Shown here one piece after another: positions 22,409 through 33,333 of a stretch of 64,000 nt of DNA. How positions within the stretch are numbered: the first letter of the stretch is position 1; the number at the start of each line of letters is the position of its first letter. Under the pieces are notes generated by a model that ran no database searches, was not told where the DNA came from, and saw only the letters and a program-made list of their open reading frames with translations. Both the position numbers and the translations under genes were made by a program. Source of the DNA: Malus domestica (Eukaryota > Streptophyta > Magnoliopsida > Rosales > Rosaceae); contig NC_091664.1 of assembly GCF_042453785.1 (NCBI RefSeq), positions 30,490,501 to 30,554,500 of the forward strand. The letters run 5' to 3'.

Positions 22409-24611
22409 ATGAACGTTGACGTGAACGGCGTCTGCTGTGAGCAACAACAGCAAGACAATAAGATGAAGCCGCGGGAAGAGGTTCCAAACGGCCACCGAAT
22501 GGACATCGACAAGTACTCTCGCCCTTCAGAGGACATAGATCCCAAGTATCAAGCCAAATCATTCTCTAGGAATTTTCATAAATCCATAGGTACGTGCCTC
22601 TCCCATCGATCTCTAGTTATTATTATTATTTTTTTAATTTCGTTTTTCTTTGTGTTAATTAATTAGGCTGCTCGTAAATTTTAATTTACTGAAAGGAAAA
22701 TTTCGATTTTGTTTTGATTTTTTGTTGAGAAATTGGGTGAAAGAAGCAGGTAGTTAAACATATTTTCTTTGATTTGAAAGAATCGTCTAATATTTATTTG
22801 ATATTTTTGGTCATATTTTTGTTTACTTCTAACAATAGAACAACTTACAATATTGCCACGATAATTATTTAGATACGCAAATGATTTCTGACGTATGAGG
22901 CTTGGCATTATCTTGTGCAGAAAAAGATTTGCAAGAAGCTTGGCCCATGATTAAATCTGCTTTAGACCAGTATAATATTTTATGCTCATTGGATCTGGTA
23001 TGCAGTAATAATTATTCGTGAAATGTGATGAATTTTGAAACATGAATTATAATTATTCATACATTACTAAATTGTTTACTTTTGATCATGTTTAGGCCAG
23101 GGGTTACATGATAATCGTAGTGATCATGAATACAGACCCATATATTATTATCAGGGCAAGAAATCTTCTTCACCTTCTCTCAATTGGAGTTCCTGCATCT
23201 CAGGTAACAATTGACAGATCCTTAATTTGTTATTATTCCTTAGCTATATAGAGCCAATAAGCTATTCTCTGAGTTCAGGTAATTCTTGTATATAAACCTA
23301 TTATATATTTCGTTTCAGGCATTAGAAGTTCTGAATGGAAAGATATGCGATATCATCGACGTAGGGTTTAAAAGGAATGGACTTTGCTCAAAATTTGGTA
23401 TCCAAAAGGTGTCTGTTCTTAATAAATTTCCTTGCATTAGTTGTTCTTGCAGTTGTTTGTCATTTTTCTTGGAACAAATGTCAGGTTACAAAAATCTTGT
23501 CGTTTATGTTCTCGGATGCATTCGCTATAGCTGTGATGTAGAGCCTTTTTATTTCAGCAATATTTTGACATTGTTAATGGAATATGTGGGCACGGAATGT
23601 TGGACGGTGAAGCATCAACACGTACATAAAATGAGTGTAGCGGAGATGAGATTGCTTCATTGGATATTTGGGCACACAAGAAAGGATAAGATTAGGAATG
23701 ATGATATCCGAGGTAAAGTAGGAGTAGCTGAAATTGAAGAAAAGATGAGAGAAAATTGGTTACGGTGGTTTGGACATGTGAAACAAAGGCCTACTGACGC
23801 TCTGGTTAAAAGGTGTGATTACGAGATAGAGGTTCAAGGCCGAAGGGATAGATGAAGACCTAGAAAGACTTTGGAAGATACTCTAAGAAAAGACTTGGAG
23901 TACTTAGATCTAACTGAAGATGTGGCACAGAACTGAGTGCAATGGCGTTCTAGGATTCATACAACTAAATCTCACTTAGTGGAAAAATGTTTTATTGTTG
24001 TTGTTGTTGGATCTTTAATTTGTTTGATATTAGAAAGAATTATAGTTAGTTAGGGTTTAGTGAACAGTAATTTATGTGAGGAAGAATAAGGAATACGGGG
24101 CTTTGTTGTCATATGCTACCTGCTATATGATGAGTACCGTTTCTAATCTCTAGTTATTGTGCAGGATCAATATGTTGAACGACGACATCTTCTCTGCGGC
24201 TCCTTGCAGGTGCAGGATCATTATCTTCTACGTTTCTTTAGTCATCTCTGAAAACTTCATTAGTTTCTTCCCGTTTGTCATTCTCTAATTTTTTCTTTTT
24301 CTTCTTAAAATATAATTGAAATGTAGGCAATGGCAGATCTAACAGCCACTCAGATTTTCTTGCTTGTAAGTGTTAAGTGTTATTTTTTATTTTTATGTGA
24401 AGAAAGGATGATTAATTTACTAATTTTTAACTTGTCTGCAAATGAATAGGGTGAAGTCGTTGCTGCTATAGGGGGTTCATCTCTTGGATTAAACATATTC
24501 AGGAAGATTGTGGAAGACTGTATAGTCCATAAAGTGCCTCCTGCATACCATATCAAGAATTTTAAGATGAGAAAACAAGTGATGAAGGATCTCGAGGCTA
24601 TGCGTTTATAA
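22409..24611 (+). CDS. KRR1-like KH-domain protein (small-subunit processome family), short and divergent
   Basis: Seven exons, 22409-22589, 22921-22997, 23096-23203, 23319-23408, 24165-24209, 24327-24365 and 24450-24611, sum to 702 bp (233 residues) with correct phases throughout. Matches to plant KRR1 are EKDLQEAWPMIKSAL, DPYIIIRARNLLHLL, ALEVLNGKICDIIDVG, YVERRHLLCGSLQ, VVAAIGGSSLGLNIFRKIVEDC and AYHIKNFKMRKQVMKDLEA. Family knowledge: KRR1 binds pre-rRNA in the nucleolus for 18S processing and 40S assembly. This copy is well short of the roughly 300-400 residues usual for the family. It lacks the basic C-terminal tail, has a different Gln-rich N-terminus, and the segment that follows GSLQ has lost the usual TLKALEILTGCYILVQG pattern. 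It may be a paralogue with altered function or a gene decaying without stops. Intron 4 holds a LINE fragment. Confidence 0.72.
23577..24012 (+). mobile_element. 5'-truncated RTE-type LINE in KRR1-like intron 4
   Basis: The 3' end of the reverse transcriptase ORF is readable: GTECWTVKHQHVHKMSVAEM, then GHTRKDKIRNDDIRGKVGVA, RENWLRWFGHVKQRPTDAL and RKDLEYLDLTED. It has at least two in-frame stops (after the QGRRDR and AQN blocks). The element ends in a TTG-rich tail (TTATTGTTGTTGTTGTTGG), usual for plant RTE elements. The 5' boundary is approximate. It is in the same orientation as the host gene and entirely intronic. Confidence 0.85.
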
Positions 24612-26488
24612 TCTACATAGAGAGCTTATAATCCACAGCTTATCATTATGAGTAGAATTCTAGCTTGTCGGTCATTTCAACAAAAGGAATAATCAAAGAT
24701 CCATTGAAGCTGAGGTGACGTCCAAGTTTACTGGCATGACCGTTGACGTGCAAGTGAAACCAACCGAAGATGTAAGGAAGCTAAGGGAGTCGCTGCCGAG
24801 CTTTGGAGATTATTTGTTCCCTCTCCCAGCAGAAGCGTATGCCTTCCGTGTACAAGGAGCAATATATCATGGACGAAGGGAAGCCCTTTTTCTGGCATCA
24901 CGTAGTTGGCGATGATGATACCATATATATTGATGCCTCTCCTCTGTGAGTGAGCCTACAGCAAACCAACATGCAGATGCAGTAGCCTTAATTTATAGGG
25001 GATACTGTAACCTAGCACGAACATGCAGATGCAGAAGCGTATGTCTCCTCATCTCCTACCTCCCTCTTTCGCCATCGAGAAGCCCTTCCAGATTTCAGAA
25101 TCTCTAGTGGGAACAGCCCATTCAACCGCAAACAACCATGTAGAACCGACGAGTTTACTTTGCTCTAATATTGCTATCATAAAATGTTGTTGCGGACTGA
25201 TGCATTGTGCTTTTTTCTTTGCTTCCCATCAAGATCCACAATCCCCCTTAAACCCAGAATTTATGGATTACCTATGGAAAAATTCTATAGCATTAGGGAT
25301 GGGAATTTATACCCATGGGTTAAAGAATTTTTCAGTAGGTTTTCAGCAGGTTAGGGGGGAAGATTTGGAAAAAGACTTTAAGAAAAGATATGCGAAGATT
25401 TGGCACAAAAATGAGAACAGTGACTTTTTAGAATTCATGCAACCAACTTTAAATACTTAGTTGAATAAGAGTTTGTTGTTGTTTATGTTTGAAGTCGATC
25501 GGAAACGGTACCCATAGAGAAATAATACGATCAGGTAAAATAAAGGGTGGATTTGTCAAAGAAGTGTTCTTGTTTGAAATAATCTGAGAGAGGAAGTGAA
25601 GAAAGAGAGAAATAGAATTAGAAAGGGGGGAATGGAGAAGCTAAACACGAACGGAAATAATGTGTCCAACTCCTCGAAATTGGTTTTGCTTCGTTCTTCC
25701 TCACCTTTAGGGTAATGTTAGACCAAAATTTTAAACCAAATATGCAAACCAAATGATATGTCACCTATAGAAAATACATATATTAATCAATATTTAAATA
25801 ATAATTCAATCATTAATAACCCCATTATTTAGTTTGTAAATTTAGTCTCCCTCACTAGCATTATCCTCACCCCAATACACTTTCAAAATTTCACTTTTTG
25901 CAAATAACTTATTAACTTCGCCGCATGCATCGTATGTGTCATTTTCAAAATGTAGTATGACAAATACGGTAAAAATAACATTTCTCATTTATAAGTAAGT
26001 TTATTTTCAACGGTCATCTATATTTTTCATCAAACCCCACTTTACCCCTTACATTCTATACTGTCTAGCTTTACCGTATATCACTTTACCCAATCATGTC
26101 AAACAAGTTATAGAATTCGTGAATTGTACCAATGTATTATGGACAATGGTAATTGAACAATATTGAGTTAAGAAAAACATGATTAACTTGAACAATATTG
26201 AATTTGACAATAAGAATCGCAGTCAAAGGCATAAAAAGTAAATTCATCATCCAAGGTGGTGACATTTCTCAATGCAGAATACATCCCTTGTCAGAGAATG
26301 CTAATCAAGAAACTCATAGACTACAGTTTTATTCGCCCATGAAAACTAAAGTTTAAACGACCAAAACTAGAACCTTCAAACTCTGGAACATTTCCTGATT
26401 CCGGTCAGCTTGGTTCGTCCTACAATAATATACCACATGCTCCTTATCAAAGCTTACTTCGAGACAAATCCTAAGAATACTGTCATTT
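24612..26488. other. Intergenic region with unplaced coding-like remnants
   Basis: Contains the likely 3' untranslated region of the KRR1-like gene and two unrecognised plus-strand open frames. The first, 24715-24915 (66 codons), overlaps a second frame reading YKEQYIMDEGKPFFWHHVVG that ends at 24951. The second, 25023-25460 (145 codons), has no family resemblance I can name. A gene broken by a frameshift is possible, as is chance. The part from 25470 on is AT-rich and featureless, apart from the probable PHR1-type 3' untranslated region near 26250-26488. Confidence 0.4.
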
Positions 26489-29314
26489 TTATCCATTCCT
26501 GGCTCGTTTTGTGGGCTGAGCACCAAACTCGACACCATCTGGATCCTCAGGACATTCAGGTTCGTGTGCCTCCCTGCTTGCATCTTGTGAACCATCTTCT
26601 AAGGGGATGCTGATCGCTGTTTTATCATGCTGATGATTAGAGGTTTCTGGTTTATCCTCTCCAGGGTGAGGACATACAATGTTTGATAGCGGAGTAGGGT
26701 GGTCATCCACAGTGGATGATCCGGACGTGACCCTGTTGTCTTCGATTTTTCTTTGTTGCTCAAACATCTTCTCAAGGTACTTCCCTTGTTCTTCAATTTT
26801 CAACTGCAGCTTTCTTTGGTTCTGCAAAATTTAACCATAACATCAGAACATGTGAAAACCCAATATCAACTCTTGTGTTTATGTTTCTGTGTCCACATTT
26901 CAACAGTAGTAGAGTCACTTGAGTACCATACCCAGTTACCGACAAGCAAAGTTTGTTACAAATTCTAAACAGAAGGTACAGAAGGCAATTCAAGTCTTCC
27001 AACTGCATACCTCAAGTTGTTCATGAAGCCGCTTCTGGAGTTCCACCTGCAACCGCAATGCTTCAGTAATACCCATGCTCCTGCAAGAGGTACACAAAAA
27101 CTTTCAGCCTGATTTCAACTTAATGGCTCACAAGTAGATCATAGATAGATAGGTGAGTTACCATTTTAGCTCCAACAATGAGATTAAAAATGCATAAAAT
27201 AAAGTTGGAAAGTTCCTCTAAGGACCATTAACGAAAAATGGCAAACTGTAACAACTAACAAGTAACTAGAACTGAATTTGGTCCTACAAGCAAACAGATC
27301 GCCTCATAACCATTTAATATTCAAAGTTCAATTGCTTAATGTATGAAACTTTTTCTGGGGATGCAAAAAATACATGAAACCTGATAACAAAGCATATCAA
27401 ACTAGGGAAGATGAAAGAGGAAGAAAACAAAAGAGAGATGTATATTCTTCAATATTTTGGGTGAACGAAAAGTACGTACCCTTTCACATCTAGAGGATTT
27501 GTTTCTTCCACTGGAGTTGAAACTTTCTCGCATGGTCCTGACATAAAAATAAAATAGAATAATTCACTTATAATTCAAATGCTAAATTCTTTTAGAAATG
27601 GATGTCTACATACATAACACACACACATAGTGCATTTCTTTTTCCAAAAAGAGAGAATTATAAAGAAATAAGACGTATATTTCATACCATACCACAAAGA
27701 CATAGGATATGAGGGGAAGAGAAATATATATTTGAAAGCGGTTTAACATTGCTAAGAGTTTGAAGTTAAACATGTAGCAGCACAGTTGTTATCAATCAGG
27801 AAGAAAACATTTTTATATATGAAATCTGGCAAACAATAGGTCTCAAAGATGTTTTCAAGCCAATCATCAGAGAAAAAATAAAAGAGAAGGTAATGTTTAC
27901 CTTCTGATGACTCCGGTTTGTATCTTGCTGTTCTATATTTCTGAAATTAGAAGAAGAAAAAAAGAAAAAAAAAGTCCATCGAAATGAATAAAACTAACCA
28001 CACTTCGTTATAAGGAACCAATCGAGGATAGAAATATATTCATATACCTGTAAATGGCTTTTTACATGATAGATTGTCAATCCTTCAACTTTCATGAGGT
28101 TTACGATACCCTTAGGAGTGGCTCCTGTTTGTTAAAGGTATTAGTCAATGAGAAAAGAAGTCATTTCTCAACATGTGGAAACAAAGAGCTACAACAGTAT
28201 GGCCAGAGAAAAAATACGAAAGCATGTGTTACCCACGTTCATTACCACCAAGATGGTTAACAGCTTCCACAAAGGCCTCATGAAGTTCTTGAGTCCAACG
28301 CATTCTGGATTTGGTTGGAGGAACACTGGACAATGGTTCAGGACTAGGACGAAATTCTACAGCTTGTACCGACTGATGCTGTTGAATCTGGGGCTGATGT
28401 TGTTGAATCTGGGGATGATGTTGTTGAATCTGGGGATGATGTTGCTGAATCTGGAGCTGATATTGTTGTATCTGGGGAGGATGTTGTTGAACCTGGGGCC
28501 GCTGCACTTGGATATCAGAATATGGTTAATACATGTCATATTAAGGTCACAAAAACTGTTGACTGGACAAAAAATTATTCTCAATGGAGTCTCGAAAAAT
28601 AGAATATAATATCACGTATTATTCGCCTAAGAATACAAGAGCCATGATATTATAAAACTTGGCTCTATTGGGAATATTGACTGTAATTATCCAACAGAAA
28701 CTTCAAAAGTATTAAAGACACACCGTCAGTTTAGGATCCATTGTATCAACATCAACCGGAAGCTCCCAATTTGGGTCCAGAGCGTCATCAAATGAAATTA
28801 ATCTATCCCAATCAGACCAATTGGTCTTTCCAGCATGTTCCTCAGATGTTATGACACCGGCACTACTATCCACTAGGCCATTCTGGTCAGGGACACTTTC
28901 AGAGAAGTGAAGAAAATCCGGAAGTGAATCTGGGCACCAAGAAATATCTTTATTTTCTTCAGGGTAATTAATCAAAGCTGTCGGTTGCACTTCTAAATGG
29001 GGAGAATGGGAAGAATGGGAAGAACGGTGCAGTGACAATGACTTTCCGTCAACTGGTGATTTAAAAATGAAAGGAGAGTTTTGGGAACTCTGTTCACAAG
29101 GGGGAACTGAAGAAATATGAATATCATTGGGCCTAGAAGCTGATGGAAATAAGTTCCCAGGGGAAGAAGCCTGCAGTTGCATAGAGTATATACTCTTCTC
29201 CCGTTGTGATGAAACCTGAAAAGAATCCGGCAAATTGGTATACTTGTCGTCTAGGGGGCCATGGAGACGCGGAAATGATGAAGACATAGCTTTGGAAGCC
29301 CCAAATTCACTCAT
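26489..29314 (-). CDS. PHR1-type MYB-CC transcription factor (phosphate starvation response)
   Basis: Seven coding exons on the minus strand: 28724-29314, 28237-28501, 28048-28124, 27901-27940, 27480-27537, 27011-27080 and 26489-26821, total 1434 bp, 477 residues. Residues 262-318 form the single GARP/MYB domain, with [40 protein letters not shown] and [12 protein letters not shown]. The MYB-CC coiled coil ([20 protein letters not shown]) follows from about residue 350. Upstream is a Gln-rich stretch of tandem QIQQH(H/Q)P units. Family knowledge: PHR1/PHL proteins bind P1BS (GNATATNC) as dimers, activate phosphate-starvation genes and are held back by SPX proteins when phosphate is ample; the coiled coil carries the SPX contact. 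The length is near that of other Rosaceae PHR1-like proteins as I remember them. The exact PHR/PHL orthologue is not resolved. The leader carries two upstream ORFs. Confidence 0.93.
28378..28497 (-). repeat. Coding 21-bp tandem repeat (Gln-rich) in the PHR1-type gene
   Basis: About five to six units of 21 bp (plus-strand motif GATGTTGTTGAATCTGGG) encode QIQQH(H/Q)P-type heptads just ahead of the MYB domain. Units differ at a few bases. Such tracts change length by whole units and keep the frame. Confidence 0.85.
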
Positions 29315-29520
29315 CTGGTTCGCATCTGACTTTTAAATAAATAGAGCAGGGTGCATGCTCGTTATATTAAGTGTGCCAACTAGTGTCTTCTTAGCCACTC
29401 CCGCAACTTTAATCTTCATTGCCAACATTATAGGAACATCATGTGCACATAAGGAGAACTTTGAGCCCATTCAGCTTAATGTTCACATTCACTATCATTC
29501 GATGAACTGACTGCCGGTAT
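29315..29520 (-). promoter_or_regulatory. PHR1-type 5' leader exon with two upstream ORFs
   Basis: A splice acceptor (TTCTTACAG) at 29521-29529 marks a leader exon running into the start codon at 29314. It contains an upstream ORF of 19 codons (29498-29439, beginning MIVNVNIKLNG) and one of 28 codons (29419-29333, beginning MKIKVAGVAKK and ending ALFI). The second stops 18 nt before the main start. Both are seen directly; use of this leader and translational control are inferred. Confidence 0.55.
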
Positions 29521-31235
29521 CTGTAAGAATAAAATAACAAAAAGAAGGATTCTGGTTAAAGTACACAACATATCTGAAAAAACCATCTTGCATAAACTTC
29601 ATGCCTAAAACTATAACACATAAACTACTTATTTAAGTATTCGCCATTGCAAGAACATTAAACTTTCTAGTGTTTATCAATGCATTTCTATTTATAAAGC
29701 TAGAAAAATGGTCAGGTTATTATTCAAGTTTCATACAAAAGACAAACATTAGACGGGAAGAAAAATAAAGCACATCTCAGAATTTCAGGGTTTAATCCAG
29801 AGCAAGATGAAAAAAAAAACCCAACTGAGATTAGGAAAAAGGAGGAAATTGGTTACATCCGTAGAAAAGAAAAACTAGGAACTTGCAACAAAGAGTAAAG
29901 GATAACTATCAACGAGGAATTACGAGTACACTCATGGAGCATCCAGAACACATATAGATTGTCAATAACCATTCTGAAATCTTCTACCTTGGCTTTCTTT
30001 TCTTATCTATTAAGTATTAACGACTCTTATAATTTTTTTTTTCAATTAATCTGATAAGCCTAACACAATTTCTCAAATAAACAAAATCCACCTAGCTACA
30101 GATTTCAATAACTTCATGAACTTTGCGGTCATTACAAAAACTGCTTATTATAATGTCTCGAACAAAAAACCAAAAGTTCTTGAAGGGAGAAGGCTGTAAT
30201 TGAAGTACTAGTGTCCGGATACTAGGAACATCAGTACATCTTTTAACCAGATGAATTGGCACTGAGGGTCAACTCATAGCGATACAACAATGAGTGTCAT
30301 ATGTCACCACAGATGGAGCGTTGACACATTAACAACACAAATTCCAGCACAATAACACACATTAACAGCACTCGTTTCTCTGTGCATGACGGTGAATATT
30401 CTAGGGAACTAAATGAACTCGACAATGCGAACACCACTGCAATTTTTTTACATAAGAAGCGTATTGAAAATTATAGGAAGCACAAAGTTAATTCGCCCGC
30501 CCGCCCGCCTATATAACCGTCCTTATGCAGACACCATGTGTGAGTATTTTCTTGTATCAAACTGATGGGGGGGAAGATGCCTAGCCAAAAGTGGTGTAAA
30601 CAAAAGTCAAGCCACAAAGGTTGAGCATCTGTAACAACTTAAGCCCCATATTTCCTATTTAATTACATATCAAATCATTAAAAGCACAGCTAAGATTTTG
30701 CATGAGAGTTTGAAAAGCAAGCTGAAATTAACTTTTCCAGAAAGCTTTTGATATATCCAACCATCCAATCCAAATTCCAAACAATAAACTCCCACTTAGC
30801 ATCGTAAACACATCACTAATCACAAATTAAATTATCAAATACGTGATCAAAATTACTGACAACCCAGCAGATTATACAACAAACCGAAGATTAGCAGCAC
30901 ACTAAGTTCAGATTATTTCAAAGAATATGAACACTGGAATGGAGATATCAAACTATACAGAAAATACCATCTATAAATTTAATTTGCATGTTTTTTTTTT
31001 TAAAAAAGAAGGGAACTTCAAAGGGGATTTACCAATCTTACCCAAGAGTGAGAGAAACTGAGAACTGAACCCCAAAGGCTGGAACTTCGAATCAAAAGCC
31101 CAAAGCTTTGAGGTTTCCGCTCCAGAAAAAAGCACTAAGAAAAAAGCACTTCTGTGAAAGATTCTGGTGGACACAAAGATGGCTGTGTTCTCTCCCTCTT
31201 GACTTGGTCTCTCACAAGTCACAACACAAGTAGAA

Positions 31236-31282
<47 letters not shown>

Positions 31283-31300
31283 CCTCCCTCCCTCCCTCCT
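29521..31300 (-). other. Probable leader intron and distal leader/promoter of the PHR1-type gene
   Basis: No coding sequence is found here. A plausible donor (CTTGG|GTAAGATTGG) lies on the minus strand near 31040, so a long 5' untranslated intron from about 31040 to 29521 is likely. Upstream is a (CT)n tract. The interior is AT-rich with no element ends I could identify. Confidence 0.45.
31237..31299. repeat. (CT)n and (CCCT)n microsatellite
   Basis: About twenty CT units pass into five TCCC units. On the minus strand this is a GA/GGGA tract close to the presumed transcription start of the PHR1-type gene. Confidence 0.9.
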
Positions 31301-31670
31301 CACAAGAAAGAGAGAAGTGTTCGTCGTTGTTTTGTCTCTCTTCTTTCTTTTTGTGATGACTCGGAAAATTGATAAGCTGCCACCAGAGAATATTGATCAT
31401 AGATTCTGGCCGTTGGATTTGGGTTTAATAATTATTAATTTGATGATTAATCAACAGTTGTGATTTGAGAAGAAGAATATATATATTGGTGGGGATCTAC
31501 ATGGCTGCCGCCTGCCATGCACACAAGGAGGGTGGGAACCATTTAAAAGTGGTCCCTCTTTGTCTTTTGACGTTATTTCCCATTTATTCTTGGGTCTACT
31601 TGCAAAATTTTTATTTTCTTTTGGAAAGTAAATTTTTAAACAAACGATATTATTTATACTAAAAATAAAA

Positions 31671-31797
31671 AATGGTAAAACCTCACAATGAGCTGGTAAT
31701 AATGGTTCAAATTCACTTTTGACGAGAATCGAACCTAAGATATTTTACTTACAAATGAAGAGGAATATCTCTAAACCGTAGTACTAAATGACGAAAA
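31671..31797 (-). mobile_element. tRNA-derived SINE, family S1
   Basis: On the minus strand it reads AGTACTACGGTTTAGAGATA, then CTCTTCATTTGTAAGTAAAA, a pol III B-box (GGTTCGATTCTC), and ends in CTCATTGTGAGGTTTTACC. Other pieces of the family are at 38364-38450 and 57222-57275. Non-coding. Confidence 0.7.
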
Positions 31798-32230
31798 GTA
31801 ATTTTCTTAGTAAACGAAAGAAAAAGTAATTTTGCAAAATTAAAATGTGAGCTTTTTTTAATAAATTTATGGTTTATAGCAAAAAGGTAAAAAGATACCA
31901 CCGTTGTAATTAGTGTGCATATTCAAGAATGTAACGGTGTAAACCTAAAATAGAATTTCGAGAAGATTTAGAGATCAATTCTCATAAGCTTTGTATTATT
32001 TATAAAGCAAAAAAGACCACCATAATTGATATAAATAAAGTTACAAGGTTTGGAAACGCAATTCACATGCACTTGAGCCGTTCGCTCTCTTTTTGGCCGT
32101 CTGTCTCTCACCCACTCAGAAAGTTAGTCTTAGGGTTTATCTAAATTTGGTCAATTACTTATTGCTCCTTGATCACATGAATTGAGCTTTCTTTCCCCAT
32201 AATATGGATCATTTTTCATGTTCATGTGAC

Positions 32231-32367
32231 TTTTTTTTAACTAATCGAGGTTGATAAATATTTTTCTGTTGATAAACGATAAGATTATACTACAAAAAGG
32301 AGGATTTGAACATTGAATTTCGGGTGCATGAGCAAAGATTCTTAACCAACTGAGTTACAAGTCACTT
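32231..32367 (-). mobile_element. tRNA-derived SINE, family S2
   Basis: The minus strand opens with a tRNA-like head: an A-box region (TGTAACTCAGTTGGTTAAGA) and a B-box (TGTTCAAATCCTCC), then a unique body. It finishes in an A-rich tail (GATTAGTTAAAAAAAAG). The head is too diverged to be a functional tRNA. Confidence 0.75.
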
Positions 32368-33333
32368 GCAGAATGTTCGTGTGACTCGCTTTGAAACCTT
32401 TTTTTTTTAATTATTTTATTGAGGGGAGAGTACAAACTACTACAATAACTTAGAAGAATAAGAGTTTCAAAGTCGGGACGCATATGTGCAAAATTAGGAG
32501 TTACGGTGGAAAATTAAAAAAATTAAGGGAGTATGTTAGTGAGTTTAAATTGAAATTATCTATATATCTTTAGTTTTGAGAACAATCATTGAATCATCAC
32601 TGAAATCAGGGCAATCAAGATTTAGCCAATTTACTCATTCATGATCTTATGGACAGCTAGTCAAACATGTTTTGATGAAGTAAGATTTAAATTGACAGAT
32701 CAACAGTTCACTACTAATCACATTAATATTGTTTTTCACTTGCATTCTACGGCCTACTAACACAATAGACATGAGGTTTTATCACAAAATATTATGATGT
32801 CATTATACATGCAAGATGAATCGGAGTTACAAAAATAATTATTGTGATAGTAAAGCGTTCTTAAGTACAACGAGTGAAAACATTCGTTATACATTGTAAC
32901 TTAATCTGTTAAATTTCCAATGTATGATTCTTGTTATCTTCAATGTAAAGGCCGGCCAACATGGCAAATAAATTCTCATCATGCATTCACTCCAGCTACT
33001 TATACTTTTTTACACGAGTGCATGATGATTATTAATATTATATTATAACGTTGATATCATACTATATTCATATATAATATCGCATATAAAGTAGTAACAA
33101 CATATGATAGTGTTGAAAAGTAAAAAATACAAGCGATAACCACTGCGAGTCACTTGGAGTTTGTTGTGCTTAATTTTCATTTTCTTAATTATCTCTTTTC
33201 AAAATGATTTGTTCTATATTAATTAATATTTAGAGTAATTAATTACAATCACAGAGAAAATTAAGTTCCTTGTGAACATAATTATTAGCTGAAGTGCTGA
33301 AAGAGAGAGAGGGAGAGGGAGAGGGAGAGAGAG

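Larger units (their letters stand above)
31301..33333. other. Intergenic region between the PHR1-type and caleosin genes
   Basis: The two genes are divergent, so both promoters lie here. The region holds two SINEs (31671-31797 and 32231-32367) and is otherwise AT-rich. A GA/GGGAGA tract at 33302-33333 directly precedes the caleosin start codon. Confidence 0.5.

Noticed and set aside
23577-24012. An additional exon of the KRR1-like gene
   Set aside because: The frame spells the C-terminal part of an RTE-type LINE reverse transcriptase ORF and ends in its TTG-rich tail. The gene's own exon phases work without it.
28378-28497. A CRISPR-like array
   Set aside because: The 21-bp units are directly adjacent with no unique spacers and encode Gln-rich protein; the genome is a plant's.
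28148-28609. 153-codon plus-strand frame with LMLLNLG-type repeats
   Set aside because: It is the antisense image of the Gln-rich repeat in the PHR1-type exon.
32299-32367. A tRNA gene on the minus strand
   Set aside because: A- and B-box regions are present, but the acceptor and anticodon stems do not pair and an A-tailed unique body follows. It is a SINE head.
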